Assembly (NCBI GenBank): GCA_014529385.2 | Contig: CM043959.1 | Location: 50,167,122-50,231,121 of the forward strand | Reading direction: 5' to 3' | Origin: Adiantum capillus-veneris | Taxonomy: Eukaryota; Streptophyta; Polypodiopsida; Polypodiales; Pteridaceae | DNA length: 64,000 bases | Part shown: piece after piece, positions 47,351 through 59,405 of the stretch | Layout: every line of letters starts with the position of its first letter | Numbering within the stretch: position 1 is the first letter of the stretch | The notes under the pieces: generated by a model | What the model was told of the DNA's origin: nothing | What the model saw: the letters and a program-made list of their open reading frames with translations, nothing else | The model's database searches: none | Made by a program: the position numbers and the translations under genes

Positions 47351-48433
47351 TGATGAAGCAAAAGATGTCGTGCACACATTCACACACCCAGAAAACTCAA
47401 CACAATACAAGGAATTTACTTAAATTCCTCACCTCACTCACCACCACTCAAAATATCCCTAGAAATTCTACCCACAAGTTTATTTCAAACTCCAAACGCC
47501 TCGACCTACAAGCCCTTGCCTGCCCGCAGACACTACAAGGTGAGTCGAGGTGATCAACATTGGAAATCACTCTTGATGGTGACCAAAATATACAAGAAAA
47601 ACCATCAAAAACCCAAAAACCCAGCCACAAAAGGCCACTCTCAAACCATTGCAAAGCCTTCACCAAACTCCACTCTGTTGGACTCTTTGGAGTAGCGCCA
47701 ACCCTAATGGCAACGATACAGGGTCACATAGTCTTGCAGAAAGCTGCACCTTCTTCCCTTAATTCCTGGCACACACACATCCATGGAAACCTTAGAACTT
47801 CCATAGACTCTCCCAAGTGAAAAATTGAAGAGAGAAATCTCTCATTCACTCCTCCATACACTCGAAACAGGACGGGAACGCAACGGGACTGCACTAGACC
47901 ACCTTTAGGAACCCTGCTTTCTTCCCCACACAGAGAGGTGAAAGTGCCAAAACTTGGCTTCCAAAATGCTCCTTCAGCCCAAGCACTCATGGCAGTGTCA
48001 CTGATGTGGCAATTTGAAGCCATTTCACACCTTTTTTACCATTTTTTGACCACTTCTAGGGCGATGCACGTATCACCGCAGATCAGGCGCCGCAAATAGA
48101 CAGTTACCGCATGTGTCAAACTTCTCGAGCGGTATGAGAGTACCCACACTTTTCACTTGCATTATTTACATTCTAGAAACCTCAAACACATTATATAGAG
48201 CCAAAATAAACCACTTAGAACCATATCCAAGGCCCCGATACCCTATCCATGCATGTACGTATGCTCGACTGTCGACACGCAAGCACGCATATTTACAATG
48301 TGCACACGTTGCACCTTTTTCCGAACTTGAAACCACTTTGCAAAGCTCCCAAATGCATGTATTTACATATTTTTGTACATATGACCATGCATATAAACAC
48401 TACTGTGTACACGCCAAAAGCGGTCTATCATCA
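47351..48433 (-). repeat. E5 LTR 3 (left)
   Basis: Minus-strand start TGATGATAG, end CATCA. It aligns over its full length with the other two copies. A TATA-like TATATAA lies at about 48,189-48,198 on the minus strand. ORFs inside it are chance reading frames present in all three copies. Confidence 0.92.
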
Positions 48434-48444
48434 TTGCCCACCCT

Positions 48445-48921
48445 CTAGGTAGAGCATTTATGCTCAACCAAGAGGCTATTTGCATCTGGAACCACATCCC
48501 TTGAAAAATATTTCTTCAGTCTATAACCATTTATTCTATAGCGCAAATGTTCACCATACAATTTTTCCAACTCATAGGTGCCATTAGAAAATACATGCTT
48601 CACTCTGTATGGACCCAACCACTTGCCCACCCTCTAGGTAGAGCATTTATGCTCAACCAAGAGGCTATTTGCATCTGGAACCACATCCCTTAAAAAATAT
48701 TTCTTCAGTCTATAACCATTTATTCTATAGCGCAAACGTTCACCATACAATTTTTCCAACTCATAGGTGCCATTAGAAAATACATGCTTCACTCTGCATG
48801 GACGCAACCACTTGTCCCTCAATTTCTTCTGAAAAGTAAAATCCAAGCGAGAATCATACTTCATCATCAAATCTCCTTCTTTGATCTCTTTCTCTGGCAT
48901 CCTCTTATTCATTTTCTCCAT
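48445..48921 (-). pseudogene. E5-A integrase C-terminus with 188-bp tandem duplication
   Basis: The C-terminal domain (LRDKWLRPCRVKHVFSNGTY, RYRINGYRLKKYF) ends at TAG 48,634, then its last 60 residues are repeated (KWLGPYRVKHVF to a TAG at 48,445). The repeat includes the purine run before the LTR, so two polypurine tracts exist. Copy B has the same duplication. Confidence 0.9.
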
Positions 48922-48933
48922 CCTTGTCTCTGC

Positions 48934-50619
48934 TTATTGAACATAATAATCACTTGCTTTCTCTCTATTCATTCGCAACAACTCTAGAGAAAGAATTCTT
49001 TCTTGTAGCTTGTCACTATGCTCACCTTGCATTCTGTACAAAAACTTCAAGGCATCCAACTGCACTTGTATGGGCATAAGAGCTTCCTTTCCATAAACAA
49101 GTTCATATGGTGTAAACTGTGTTGACACTCTATACGCAGTTCTATAAGCCCACAAACACTTTTCCAAGTCCAAGTCCCACTCTTTAGGATGCTCTCTAGC
49201 ATACTTTGATAGCATCTTCACAATTTGACCATTGCAGTTCTCAACCAAACCATTGCATTGTGGGTAGTAAGGAGAAGAATGCCTATGCTGAATTTTCAAT
49301 TTCTCCATGAGAGTAGCAACAAGTTTTCCCCTAAACCCTGGTCCACGATCAGAAATGATAACCATAGGAGCTCCAAACTTGCAACACACCTGTTCATATA
49401 AAAAAGAGGCCACTCTTCCTGCTATTACATCTTTTACTGCTCTTGCCTCAACCCATTTTGTCAAATAGTCCACAGCCACAAGGATATACCTTTTGCCATT
49501 ATTGGTCCTCGGCATTGGACCTACAGCATCTACTCCCCATTTTGCAAATGCATCAAAAGACATTATAGCTTTCTGAGGCTCAGCCAAAAGCTTCCAATTT
49601 GCAAACACTTGGCATTCATGGCATGACTTGCACCAAAAATAAGCATCTCTCATCATAGAGGGCCAACAGTAACCTGCTCTTAAAACACGAAAGACAACCT
49701 GATCCTTACCTTGATTGCCTGTTTCTTCATGGCAGTGCTCCAAAATCAAAACTATCTCTTCTTTGTACGACACTTTTCTCAAAATGCTATCCTTGCCATA
49801 AAGAATGAGATCCTCACCTACCAATATGTAGTTTCTTGCTTTTGCAACTATTCTCTGATGCCGAAATTTTGACATGCCCTCTGGAAATTTCCCTTTACCA
49901 AGAAATACTTCTACATCTTGCAATGATTCCCTTCCTGCATACAAGGTGTCCTTGACCTTTAAAGGAGCTACCAAGGCATCCAACTTGTCCCTAGCCAACT
50001 CATCAGCTTCTTTATTCTGCTCATGAGTAACATGCTTAAACTGTATCTTCTCAAACTCATGCAAAAGCTTCTTGATGCCATAGAACCACTTCTTCAAATT
50101 GTCTTTCTTAACATTCCACAAACCAAGCAATTGATTCATGACTATTAATGCATCCCCTTTTGCAATGACCCTCTTCAGTCCAAACTCAACACACTGCTTC
50201 AACCCAAGGAAAAGCGTGAGGTACTCAGCCTCATTGTTACTTTCAGCTTCATCAAGATCGTAAGCTCTAGAAAAGATTACATCTCCTTTTGGGTTCTTAA
50301 TGACTACCCCACCACTTTCCTTTTGAAGAACTTTCCTGTATGCACCTTCAAACATCATTGTATACGCATTTGTAATATCTACTTCCTCTTCATGATCATC
50401 CTTGTCAACCCTTGGGTAAGATGGAAGCTCCCCCCCCCCCCCCTTATGTACCACTATGTCTGCCAAGTGAGCTTTAACAAAATGATCCACTTTAAACTCA
50501 AACTCATACTCTTGAATCTCGAAAGTCCACTTTAAGATGCGCTTGCTAGGCTTCAAATGTTGTACTACATCAGGCAAAAGATGCCATGTGGTGAGCACAT
50601 AGAACTTTTGGGGCAACAA
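48934..50619 (-). pseudogene. E5-A dual RNase H and integrase
   Basis: 561 codons: remnant of the RT-linked RNase H, then the archaeal-type RNase H (MMFEGAYRKVLQ, NNEAEYLTLFLGL, AKGDALIVM, NKEADELARDKLD), the integrase finger (HCHEETGNQGKDQVV, CKSCHECQ) and core (WGVDAVGPM, ISDRGPGFRGK, NGLVENCNG), so D, D and E are present. It ends at TAA 48,934, just before the C-terminal domain. A poly-C run at 50,433-50,443 lies in it. Confidence 0.9.
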
Positions 50620-50667
50620 ATAGGTTTTTAAGCTTCAACAAGCAAGAACCAACGCAAATACCCACTG

Positions 50668-51934
50668 TTACATAGCTGTGTAGGAGAACTCACTTACATT
50701 CTTCATCTTGCTCTCAAAATAAATTGGCTTGAAGTTCCTTACTTGCTTTTGTAAGAGAACCGACCCAAAAGCTACTGACCCCACACTAATAGATACATAG
50801 AAAATCGACTGCAAGTCAGGCGGACTCACTGTTGGTAAAGCACACAATACCTCCTTGATGCCATCAAAAGCCTGTTGCATGTCTTCATTCCATTCAAACC
50901 CTTGAACTCTTTGACTCAATTTCTGGAGAGGATACACATACTGACATAGCATCCAGAAAAAACGTGACAAGTACCTGATCTTATGCACAAATGATGCTAA
51001 ATCCTTTGTGTTGTTGGGCGGATCCATAAGCAACAAAGCCTTAACTTTCTCTGGGCCAGCTTCTACTCCATTTTGGGAAACCACATGTCCTCTTTGGGTT
51101 GAGTTTCCCACCCTCTTGTTGAAGCCTTTCAAAACTCAACCTCAGCTTCTCCAAATGTGTGACCCTTGAGCTATAACACCCAATGTCATCCATAAAAACA
51201 CGAATGAAGTTACCCAAGTAGGGACCAAACACTCTATTCATCCATCCTTGGAAGGTAGCATATGCATTAACCAGCCCAAAAGGCATTCTTTTGTAGGCAA
51301 AACAATCCCAAGGAGTAATGAAGGTCGTTTTCAATCGATTTTCAATCGCCATCAAGATCTGAAAGTAGCTAGAAAATCCATCCATGATTGAGTAACGTTC
51401 ATGACCTGCAACCAGATTGAGGATTTCATCTAGAAAGGGTAGTGGATAATGATTCCTTTTTGTGGCAGCATTCAAAGGTTTGAAATCAACACATATCCTA
51501 AATCTTCCGTTCTTCTTGGGCACAATAAAAATTGGAGAGACCCATTCAGACGACTCCACTCGAAAGATGAAATCTGCTTCCAAAAGCTTCGTCACCTCTT
51601 CATGAAGTGCCTTCTCATGAATGACCCCCAACCTCCTAAGCTTTTGAACCTTTGGCTTGGCACCTTCTTTTAGATTGATTGTATGCTCGACTCCTTTAGC
51701 TCCTTGCAACTCTGTATATTCAGTGGCGAATAGCTTTGGAAATTCCTTGAACATGTCTTCATACTCCTTTTTTTCTTTTTTTGTCAAGTCCTCTCCTAGC
51801 ATGCTCCTTACATTCACTTTGGCGGGATCTACAATTGCTTTTGGACTATCCTTCTTCTCCTTGACATTCACATCATGCATCGATGCTTCCTTTTCAAAAC
51901 TTATCCCAAAAAGATCAAGACATAATTGCATCAA
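50668..51934 (-). pseudogene. E5-A reverse transcriptase
   Basis: VPKKNGRFRICVDFKPLNAA, MPFGLVNAYATFQG and FMDDIGCYS mark the palm, with the DD pair. A frame change occurs after EGGKLNPKR near 51,090, and copy B has the same one. The thumb and connection continue in the next frame (GHVVSQNGVE, GFEWNEDMQQAFDGI). Confidence 0.9.
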
Positions 51935-52012
51935 TCCTTCCTCTACACTTTCTTCTGATGTCGTAGACGACGCATCACTGTCGTACGACGTAGTTTTTGT
52001 TGAATCTGTATC

Positions 52013-52792
52013 TTACATCTCCAATAGGGGCTGTGTACGGCTCTCGTGTGTCTTCATGTTGTAGAAAATGGTCCTTCCTTTCTCTTTTTCGGGGATGGTG
52101 ATCAAGCCCGTGCCCCAATCCTGCTTAGCACCAAGGGTTATAAGCCATGGCCTCCCTAAAATGATCGGATAAGCATTCTCACCCGCTTGCATCACGTAGC
52201 AATAAACCAAGCACTCAATCCCCAAGACTTTTATCTTCACATCTTCAGCTATTCCAAGACACCTTGCCTTTTTGTGGTTGGCCATCCTCATACGCATCGA
52301 AGCATTCACTCACATCTTAACGCCTGCTTCCTTCATGATAGCCTCGGTCATGACACACACCTGGCCACCACCATCCACATATGCTTGAACTTTCGTCTTC
52401 TTTCCCAGCATAGCTTCAACTATTGGCACCATATCCACTGGGTGACCAACCCTCAAAGATGACACCATGCTTTGACGTTTTTCCTTCTTGGAAGGAAGCT
52501 GTGTACTCACACACTTGGTCCACTGCCTCCTCAATTTAGCATTCAAAGCCACCAACCAACTGACCAAAAGATATATTTTCCTTTTGATTTCGTATGTCGT
52601 CAACAATACATAATCTTCAGCACCTTGGCATGGGAGGTAGTCCTTTGGACCAATTTTCATTCTTCGCCGCCTCTTGCTACTTTCTGGTTTGTCTTCTACC
52701 TTAGCCTTTCCTTTTCTTGCTCTTGTTTCCCTCTCTTCTTCTGTCTCTTTCTCCCTATCATGCCTTGCTCTCTTATTGGCCAGAACATCCAC
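52013..52792 (-). pseudogene. E5-A protease
   Basis: AYVDGGGQVCVMTEAIM is the active-site region, with DGG in place of DSG or DTG. YPIILGRPWLITLGA is the second motif. TGA at 52,310 splits it at the same codon as in copy B. TAA at 52,013 is specific to A, where B has CAA. Confidence 0.85.
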
Positions 52793-52795
52793 ATC

Positions 52796-53448
52796 TTAAT
52801 GCTCAAGGGTAATGATGTTGATAGCCCTTCCTTCTCCATTTCCAGGAAACAATTGTGGTGGTTGTTGTGGCGGCGGTGCTTCTAGTGCCCGCTCTTGATG
52901 ATTTTCTTCTATTCTTCCTCGACCACGTCCATATAAGGGGTATATCCCTCCTCTCTCTCTTGGTGGTTTAGGACAATCAGGGGTGTAATGACCCTCTTCA
53001 TCACAATTGTAGCATCTTCCTTGTAGCCTTCGTCCCCTACCTCTCCCAACTGGCCGCTCTTCTCTTTGGTTTCTATTCATTATGTTAATTCTTAATTCTT
53101 GCAACTGACGGGCAAGATCATGTAGAACCCGGGCCGTAACACGATCTGGACCTTGAACCACTTGCTCCACTCTATCATCCGTTGTCACAGGGACCATTGG
53201 TTGCACCACAACTAGATCAGTATGTGTCAGGCCTTGCTCCCACCTTCTCTTGATCTTCTTGCTCTTGGCCTCGACAATTTCCACAGCTCTTTCAAATGTA
53301 GCAGGCTCATCTTGATCGACCTTCTCCCTTACACTTGGATGGAGACAATCCATAAATTGACGTACTTTAAAGAAATCCCCTGGAGGTACTTGGGATGCCG
53401 CCTCTAATTGAACCCAAAGCCGTTTGAAGTTTTGCAAAAACTCTTGAA
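52796..53448 (-). pseudogene. E5-A gag, C-terminal part
   Basis: Gag text (FLQNFKRLWVQLEAASQ, VRQFMDCLHPSVREKV) is followed by an R/G-rich zinc knuckle (CYNCDEEGHYTPDCP). It ends at TAA 52,796, shared with copy B, and is cut on its N-terminal side by the CACTA-ended insert. Confidence 0.88.
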
Positions 53449-54787
53449 CACTAGGTTGGTAATGGGACACTTTTATGTCCTTGGACACTTTTATGTCCTG
53501 TTAAGTGACCATTTTCCTTGAATTATGTCAAGAGTTTCAAAATGGATTTTGAGGTGCTATCTGTCTAGAAATTTGTCTCATGAGCTGAAAAAAACTCGAC
53601 ATTTTTTTGGAATATCAATTCCATCTTTAACCTTGTCCTTGCACAACATTTCACAACCTAAACTGTGTGAAAAAACGAGTCCTGTTTTTGGCTTTTTTCA
53701 ACTTTTTGCAACTATACCACTCTAGAATTCATGTTTGTGAGGTCTATAATGCTAGAGAACTATCTTTAGTAGTCCTCAACATGTCCTGATGCTTCTAGGG
53801 AGAAATAAATGTTAAAGTTATGTGTTATGACCAAATTACAAAAATTGTCAAATCATGTTTTTTAGCCAATTTTAGCTCTTCTATGATTTTTTTGGTGGCT
53901 TTCATGACATCCAAATGCAGTTTTGATTTTCTATGTCGCATATTGTAACATAAAGCTAATATTCCTTGAGTTTTGGGGCACCTAATACCCTATTTTGCAT
54001 AGTAGACAACAATGGTTGATTTTTTCAATTATAGAAGAAAACAAAACATTCTAGTATATCAAGTATAGCTTTTTCAATATTGTTAGTTCCTTGTGACAAC
54101 TACATGCATTTTGTAGGTAGTAACCATATCTAGTCATAAGGATCAAATTTGGCTAGATATTGAATAGTTTCTATTGGATTCTACAACTCATAATGTTGAA
54201 CCCAGTTTTTTCATGTTTGTTGTATTTAGCACTTCATCTTTGTCCGCAAGATTCCCCTTGGTAAGAGATGTATTATCCTTTTGACATGCTCCATGGCTCG
54301 TTATGAACCTAAAGGACAATAGGGAACTAAGAAAACATGCATATATTATTTGTATTGAGCGTGGCTATAGAAACTTTGATGATAGGTTTGCAGAATGGTA
54401 AAAATTCAACTTTTTTGTACCTATTTCTTTTGGCAAAACAAAAAATAGTGAGTGAGAAGCAATCATATGTTCTGATCACCAACCCATTGAAGTTAACTAG
54501 GGAATTTATCTCAAGTCCTACAAAAATCCCTAATCTTATTTTTATGCAAAAAAACGTAAGAAATGACTGTTTTGATGAAAATGTACTGGTCCATCAACTT
54601 TGGAGGCTTGGTGTGACCAAAAGATGAGAAATTTTACAAGTTTCTTATTTTTTCCATGTGTAGTAGGCCTTGAACTATAACCTCATGAAATGATTTTACA
54701 AAATGAGTGGATCTACTATGGTTTTGGAGGTTTTTTTCAAAACCTTGAAAGGACACTTTTATGTCTTGTTAGGTTACCAACCTAGTG
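53449..54787. mobile_element. Non-autonomous CACTA-ended element in E5-A gag
   Basis: Terminal inverted repeats start CACTAGGTTGGTAA. Near-palindromic GGACACTTTTATGTCC motifs sit twice at the left end and once (ending TCTT) at the right, like the subterminal repeats of CACTA elements. The empty site is seen in copy B at about 61,375 (ACTCTTTAAAG). The target duplication is unclear (TGA against TTA, or TA). The inside is AT-rich with no gene. Length about 1.34 kb. Confidence 0.8.
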
Positions 54788-55158
54788 TTAAAGTTAGCAT
54801 GAACATCTTTTTGCAAACCTCTCAATTTCGTTGTCACTTCTATTGTGGTTAGTTTCTTTCCAAACCTGTCAAAAATTGCCAGCTTCACCTGCTCCCATGT
54901 TTGCTTTTTTTCTTCTTCTAAACCTTCAAACCACTCCCGAGATTCTCCTTTGAGCGCAAGAGGAAATACATGAAGCTTGGCCTTCTCATTCACAATGTGC
55001 ATACCAAGCGTATGCCACTCAAAATCCGCAATACAATCCTTCACATCCTCCTTCCCTGTGAACACTGGCCGACTATAAGCCATCTCTTCGGAGTCGCTTC
55101 TCCCTTGCGTGAGTAACTCCTCAAAGGTTGAAGTCTTGCACCTCAACCAAACCACCAC
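54788..55158 (-). pseudogene. E5-A gag, N-terminal part
   Basis: Capsid-like domain (FTGKEDVKDCIADFEWHTLG, EWFEGLEEEKKQTWEQVK, FDRFGKKLTTIEVTTKLRG). It joins the C-terminal part across the insert. The 60-residue duplication of copy B is absent. Confidence 0.88.
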
Positions 55159-55226
55159 TTTTCTTCAATGAAGCTCGAACTTCACAGCAAAACCGCTTCA
55201 CCTGGGTGCACAACCGGAAAATTTCC

Positions 55227-55246
55227 GCTCCCCAGCGGGATCACCA
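55227..55246 (-). promoter_or_regulatory. E5-A primer-binding-site-like sequence
   Basis: TGGTGATCCCGCTGGGGAGC lies 5 nt after the LTR end on the minus strand. Copy B has the same at 61,997-62,016 with one change. Position and the TGG start fit a primer site. I cannot assign the tRNA. Confidence 0.6.
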
Positions 55247-55251
55247 AAGGA

Positions 55252-56336
55252 TGATGGAGCAAAAGATGTCGTGCGCACATTCACACACCCAGAAAACTCA
55301 ACACAATACAAGGAATTTACTTAAATTCCTCACCTCACTCACCACCACTCAAAATATCCCTAGAAATTCTACCTACAAGTTTATTTCAAACTCCAAACGC
55401 CTCGACCTACAAGCCCTTGCCTGGCCACAGACACTACAAGGTGAGTCTCGGTGATCAACACTGGAAATCACGCTTGATGGTGACCAAAATATACAAGAAA
55501 AACCATCAAAAACCCAAAAACCCAGCCACAAAAGGCCACTCTCAAACCATTGCAAAGCCTTCACCAAACTCCACTCTGTTGGACTCTTTGGAGTAGTGCC
55601 AACCCTAATGGCGCCGATACAGGGTCACATAGTCTTAAAGAAAATCGCACCTTATTCCCTCAATTCCTTGCACACACACATCCATGGAAACCTCAGAACT
55701 TCCATAGACTCTCCCAAGTGCAAAATTGAAGAGAGAAAGCTCTCATTCACTCCTCCATACACACGAAAACAAGATGGGAACGCAATGGGACTGCACTAGA
55801 CCACCTTTAGGAACCCTGCTTTCTTCCCCACACAGAGAGGTGAAAGTGCCAAAACTTGGCTTCCAAAATGCTCCTTCAGCCCAAGCACTCACTGGAGCAT
55901 CACTGATGTGGCAATTTGAAGCCATTTCACACCTTTTTTGACCATTTTTTGACCACTTCTAGGGCGATGCACGTATCACCGTAGATCAGGCGCCGCAAAT
56001 AGACAGTTAGCGCATGTGTCAAACTTCGCGAGCGGTATGAGAGTACCCACACTTTTCACTTGCATTATTTACATTCTAGAAAGCTCAAACACATTATATA
56101 GAGACAAAATAAGCCACTTAGAACCATATCCAAGGCCCTGATACCCTATCCATGCATGTACGTATGCTCGACTGCCGACACGCAAGCACACATATTTACA
56201 ATGTGCACACGTTGCACCTTTTTCCGAACTTGAAACCACTTTGCAAAGCTCCCAAATGCATGTATTTACATATTTTTGTACATATGACCATGCATATAAA
56301 CACTACTGTGTACACGCCAAAAGCGGTCTATCATCA
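55252..56336 (-). repeat. E5 LTR 2 (middle, shared)
   Basis: Serves as 3' LTR of internal copy B and 5' LTR of internal copy A. It differs from the outer copies by scattered substitutions only. Confidence 0.93.
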
Positions 56337-56347
56337 TTGCCCACCCT

Positions 56348-56824
56348 CTAGGTAGAGCATTTATGCTCAACCAAGAGGCTATTTGCATCTGGAACCACAT
56401 CCCTTGAAAAATATTTCTTCAGTCTATAACCATATATTTTATAGCGCAAACGTTCACCATACAATTTTTCCAACTCATAGGTGCCATTAGAAAATACATG
56501 CTTCACTGTGTATGGACCCAACCACCTGCCCACCCTCTAGGTAGAGCATTTATGCTCAACCAAGAGGCTATTTGCATCTAGAACCACATCCCTTGAAAAA
56601 TATTTCTTCAGTCTATAACCATTTATTCTATAGCGCAAACGTTCACCATACAATTTTTCCAACTCATAGGTGCCATTAGAAAATACATGCTTCACTCTGT
56701 ATGGACCCAACCACTTGTCCCTCAATTTCTTCTGAAAAGTAAAATCCAAGCGAGAATCATACTTCATCACCAAATCTCCTTCTTTGATCTCTTTCTCTGG
56801 CAGCCTCTTATTCATTTTCTCCAT
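56348..56824 (-). pseudogene. E5-B integrase C-terminus with the same tandem duplication
   Basis: As in copy A: the C-terminal domain ends at TAG 56,537 and its last 60 residues recur to a TAG at 56,348, including the purine tract. Confidence 0.9.
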
Positions 56825-56836
56825 CCTTGTCTCTGC

Positions 56837-58553
56837 TTATTGAACATAATAATCACTTGCTTTCTCTCTATTCATTCGCAATAACTCTAGAGAAAGAATT
56901 CTTTCTTGTAGCTTGTCACTATGCTCACCTTGCATTCTGTACAAAAACTTCAAGGCATCCAACTGCACTTGTATGGGCATAAGAGCTTCCTTTCCATAAA
57001 CAAGTTCATATGGTGTAAACTGTGTTGACACTCTATACGCAGCTCTATAAGCCCACAAACACTTTTCCAAGTCCAAGTCCCACTCTTTAGGATGCTCTCT
57101 AGCATACTTTGATAGCATCTTCACAATTTGACCATTGCAGTTCTCAACCAAACCATTGCATTGTGGGTAGTAAGGAGAAGAATGCCTATGCTGAATTTTC
57201 AATTTCTCCATGAGAGTAGCAACAAGTTTTTCCCTAAACCCTGGTCCACGATCAGAAATGATAACCATAGGAGCTCCAAACCTGCAACACACTTGTTCAT
57301 ATAAAAAAGAGGCCACTCTTCCTGCTGTTACATCTTTTACTGCTCTTGCCTCAACCCATTTTGTCAAATAGTCCACAGCCACAAGGATATACCTTTTGCC
57401 ATTATTTGTCCTCAGCATTGGACCTACAGCATCTACTCCCCATTTTGCAAATGCATCAAAAGACATTATAGCTTTCTGAGGCTCAGCCAAAAGCTTCCGA
57501 TTTGCAAACACTTGGCATTCATGGCATGACTTGCACAAAAAATAAGCATCTCTCATCATAGAGGGCCAACAGTAACCTGCTCTTAAAACACGAAAGACAA
57601 CCTGATCCTTACCTTGATGGCCTGTTTCTTCATGGCAGTGCTTTAAAATCAAGCCTATCTCTTCTTTGTACGGAACTTTTCTCAAAATGCTATCCTTGCC
57701 ATAAAGCATGAGATCCTCACCTACCAATATGTAGTTTCTTGCTTTTGCAACTATTCTCTCACGCCGAACTTTTGCCATGCCCTCTGGAAATTTCCCGTTA
57801 CCAAGAAATACTCCTACATCTTGCAATGATTCCCTTCCTGCATACAAGGTGTCCTTGACCTTTTAAGGAGCTACCAAGGCATCCAACTTGTCCCTAGCCA
57901 ACTCATCAGATTCTTTATTCTGCTCATGAGTAACATGCTTAAACTGTATCTTCTCAAACTCATGCAAAATCTTCTTGATGCCATAGAACCACTTCTTCAA
58001 ATTGTCTTTCTTAACATTCCACAAACCACTTCTTCAAATTGTCTTTCTTAACATTCCACAAACCAAGCAATTGATTCATGACTATCAATGCATCCCCTTT
58101 TGCAATGACCCTCTTCAGTCCAAACTCAACACACTGCTTCAACCCAAGGAAAAGCGTGAGGTACTCGGCCTCATTGTTACTTTTAGCTTCATCAAGATTG
58201 TAAGGTCTAGAAAAGATTACATCTCCTTTTGGGTTCTTAATGACTACCCCACCACTATCCTTTTGAAGAACTTTCCTGTATGCACCTTCAAACATCATTG
58301 TATACGCATTTGTAATATCTACTTCCTCTTCATGATCATCCTTGTCAACCCTTGGGTAAAAAGGAAGCTCCCCCCCCTCATGTACCACTTTGTCTGCCAA
58401 GTGAGCTTTAAGAAAATGATCCACTTTAAACTCAAACTCATACTCTTGAAGCTCAAAAGACCACTTTAAGATGCGCTTGCTAGGCTTCAAATTTTGTACT
58501 ACATCAAGCAAAATATTCGATGTGGTGATCACATAAAACTTTTGGGGCAACAA
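56837..58553 (-). pseudogene. E5-B dual RNase H and integrase
   Basis: RNase H text runs 58,553-58,011, then a 37-bp tandem duplication (57,986-58,060) breaks the frame. A TTA-to-TAA change near 57,865 precedes the integrase ORF (57,847-56,837), which keeps WGVDAVGP, ISDRGPGF and NGLVENCNG. Confidence 0.9.
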
Positions 58554-58601
58554 ATAGGTTTTTAAGCTTCAACAAGCAAGAACCAACGCAAATACCCACT
58601 G

Positions 58602-59405
58602 TTACATAGCTGTGTAGGAGAACTCACTTACATTCTTCATCTTGCTCTCAAAATAAATTGGCTTGAAGTTCCTTACTTGCTTTTGTAAGAGAACCGACCC
58701 AAAAGCTACTGACCCCGCACTAATAGATACATAGAAAATCGACTCCAAGTCAGGAGGACTCACTGTTGGTAAAGCACACAATACCTCCTTGATGCCATCA
58801 AAAGCCTGTTGCATGTCTTCATTCCATTCAAACCCTTGAACTCTTTGACTCAATTTCTGGAGAGGATACACATACTGACATAGCATCCAGAAAAAACATG
58901 ACAAGTACCTGATCTTATGCACAAATGATGTTAAATCCTTTGTGTTGTTGGGCAGATCCATAAGCAACAAAGCCTTAACTTTCTCTGGGTCAACTTCTAC
59001 TCCATTTTGGGAAACCACATGTCCTCTTTGGGTTGAGTTTCCCACCCTCTTGTTGAAGCCTTTCAAAACTCAACCTCAGCTTCTCCAAATGTGTGACCCT
59101 TGAGCTATAGCACCCAATGTCATCCATGAAAACACGAATGAAGTTACCCAAGTAGGGACCAAACACTCTATTCATCCATCCTTGGAAGGTAGCATATGCA
59201 TTAACCAGCCCAAAAGGCATTCTTTTGTAGGCAAAACAATCCCAAGGAGTAATGAAGGTCGTTTTCAATCGATTTTCAATCGCCATCAAGATCTGAAACT
59301 AGCCAAAAAATCCATCCATGATTGAGTAACGTTCATGACCTGTAACCAGATTGAGGATTTCATCTAGAAAGGATAGTGGATAATGATTCCTTTTTGTGGC
59401 AGCAT
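58602..59405 (-). pseudogene. E5-B reverse transcriptase, main part
   Basis: Same motifs as copy A (FMDDIGCYS) and the same frame change after EGGKLNPKR. Breaks found only in B: TAG at about 59,300 and a 1-bp deletion near 59,416. Confidence 0.88.

Noticed and set aside
47266-48452. Several 60-110 codon ORFs in the E5 LTRs, repeated at 55.1-56.4 and 62.0-63.1 kb
   Set aside because: They recur only because the LTR is repeated; they span LTR promoter sequence, run in both strands and have no codon structure or domain.
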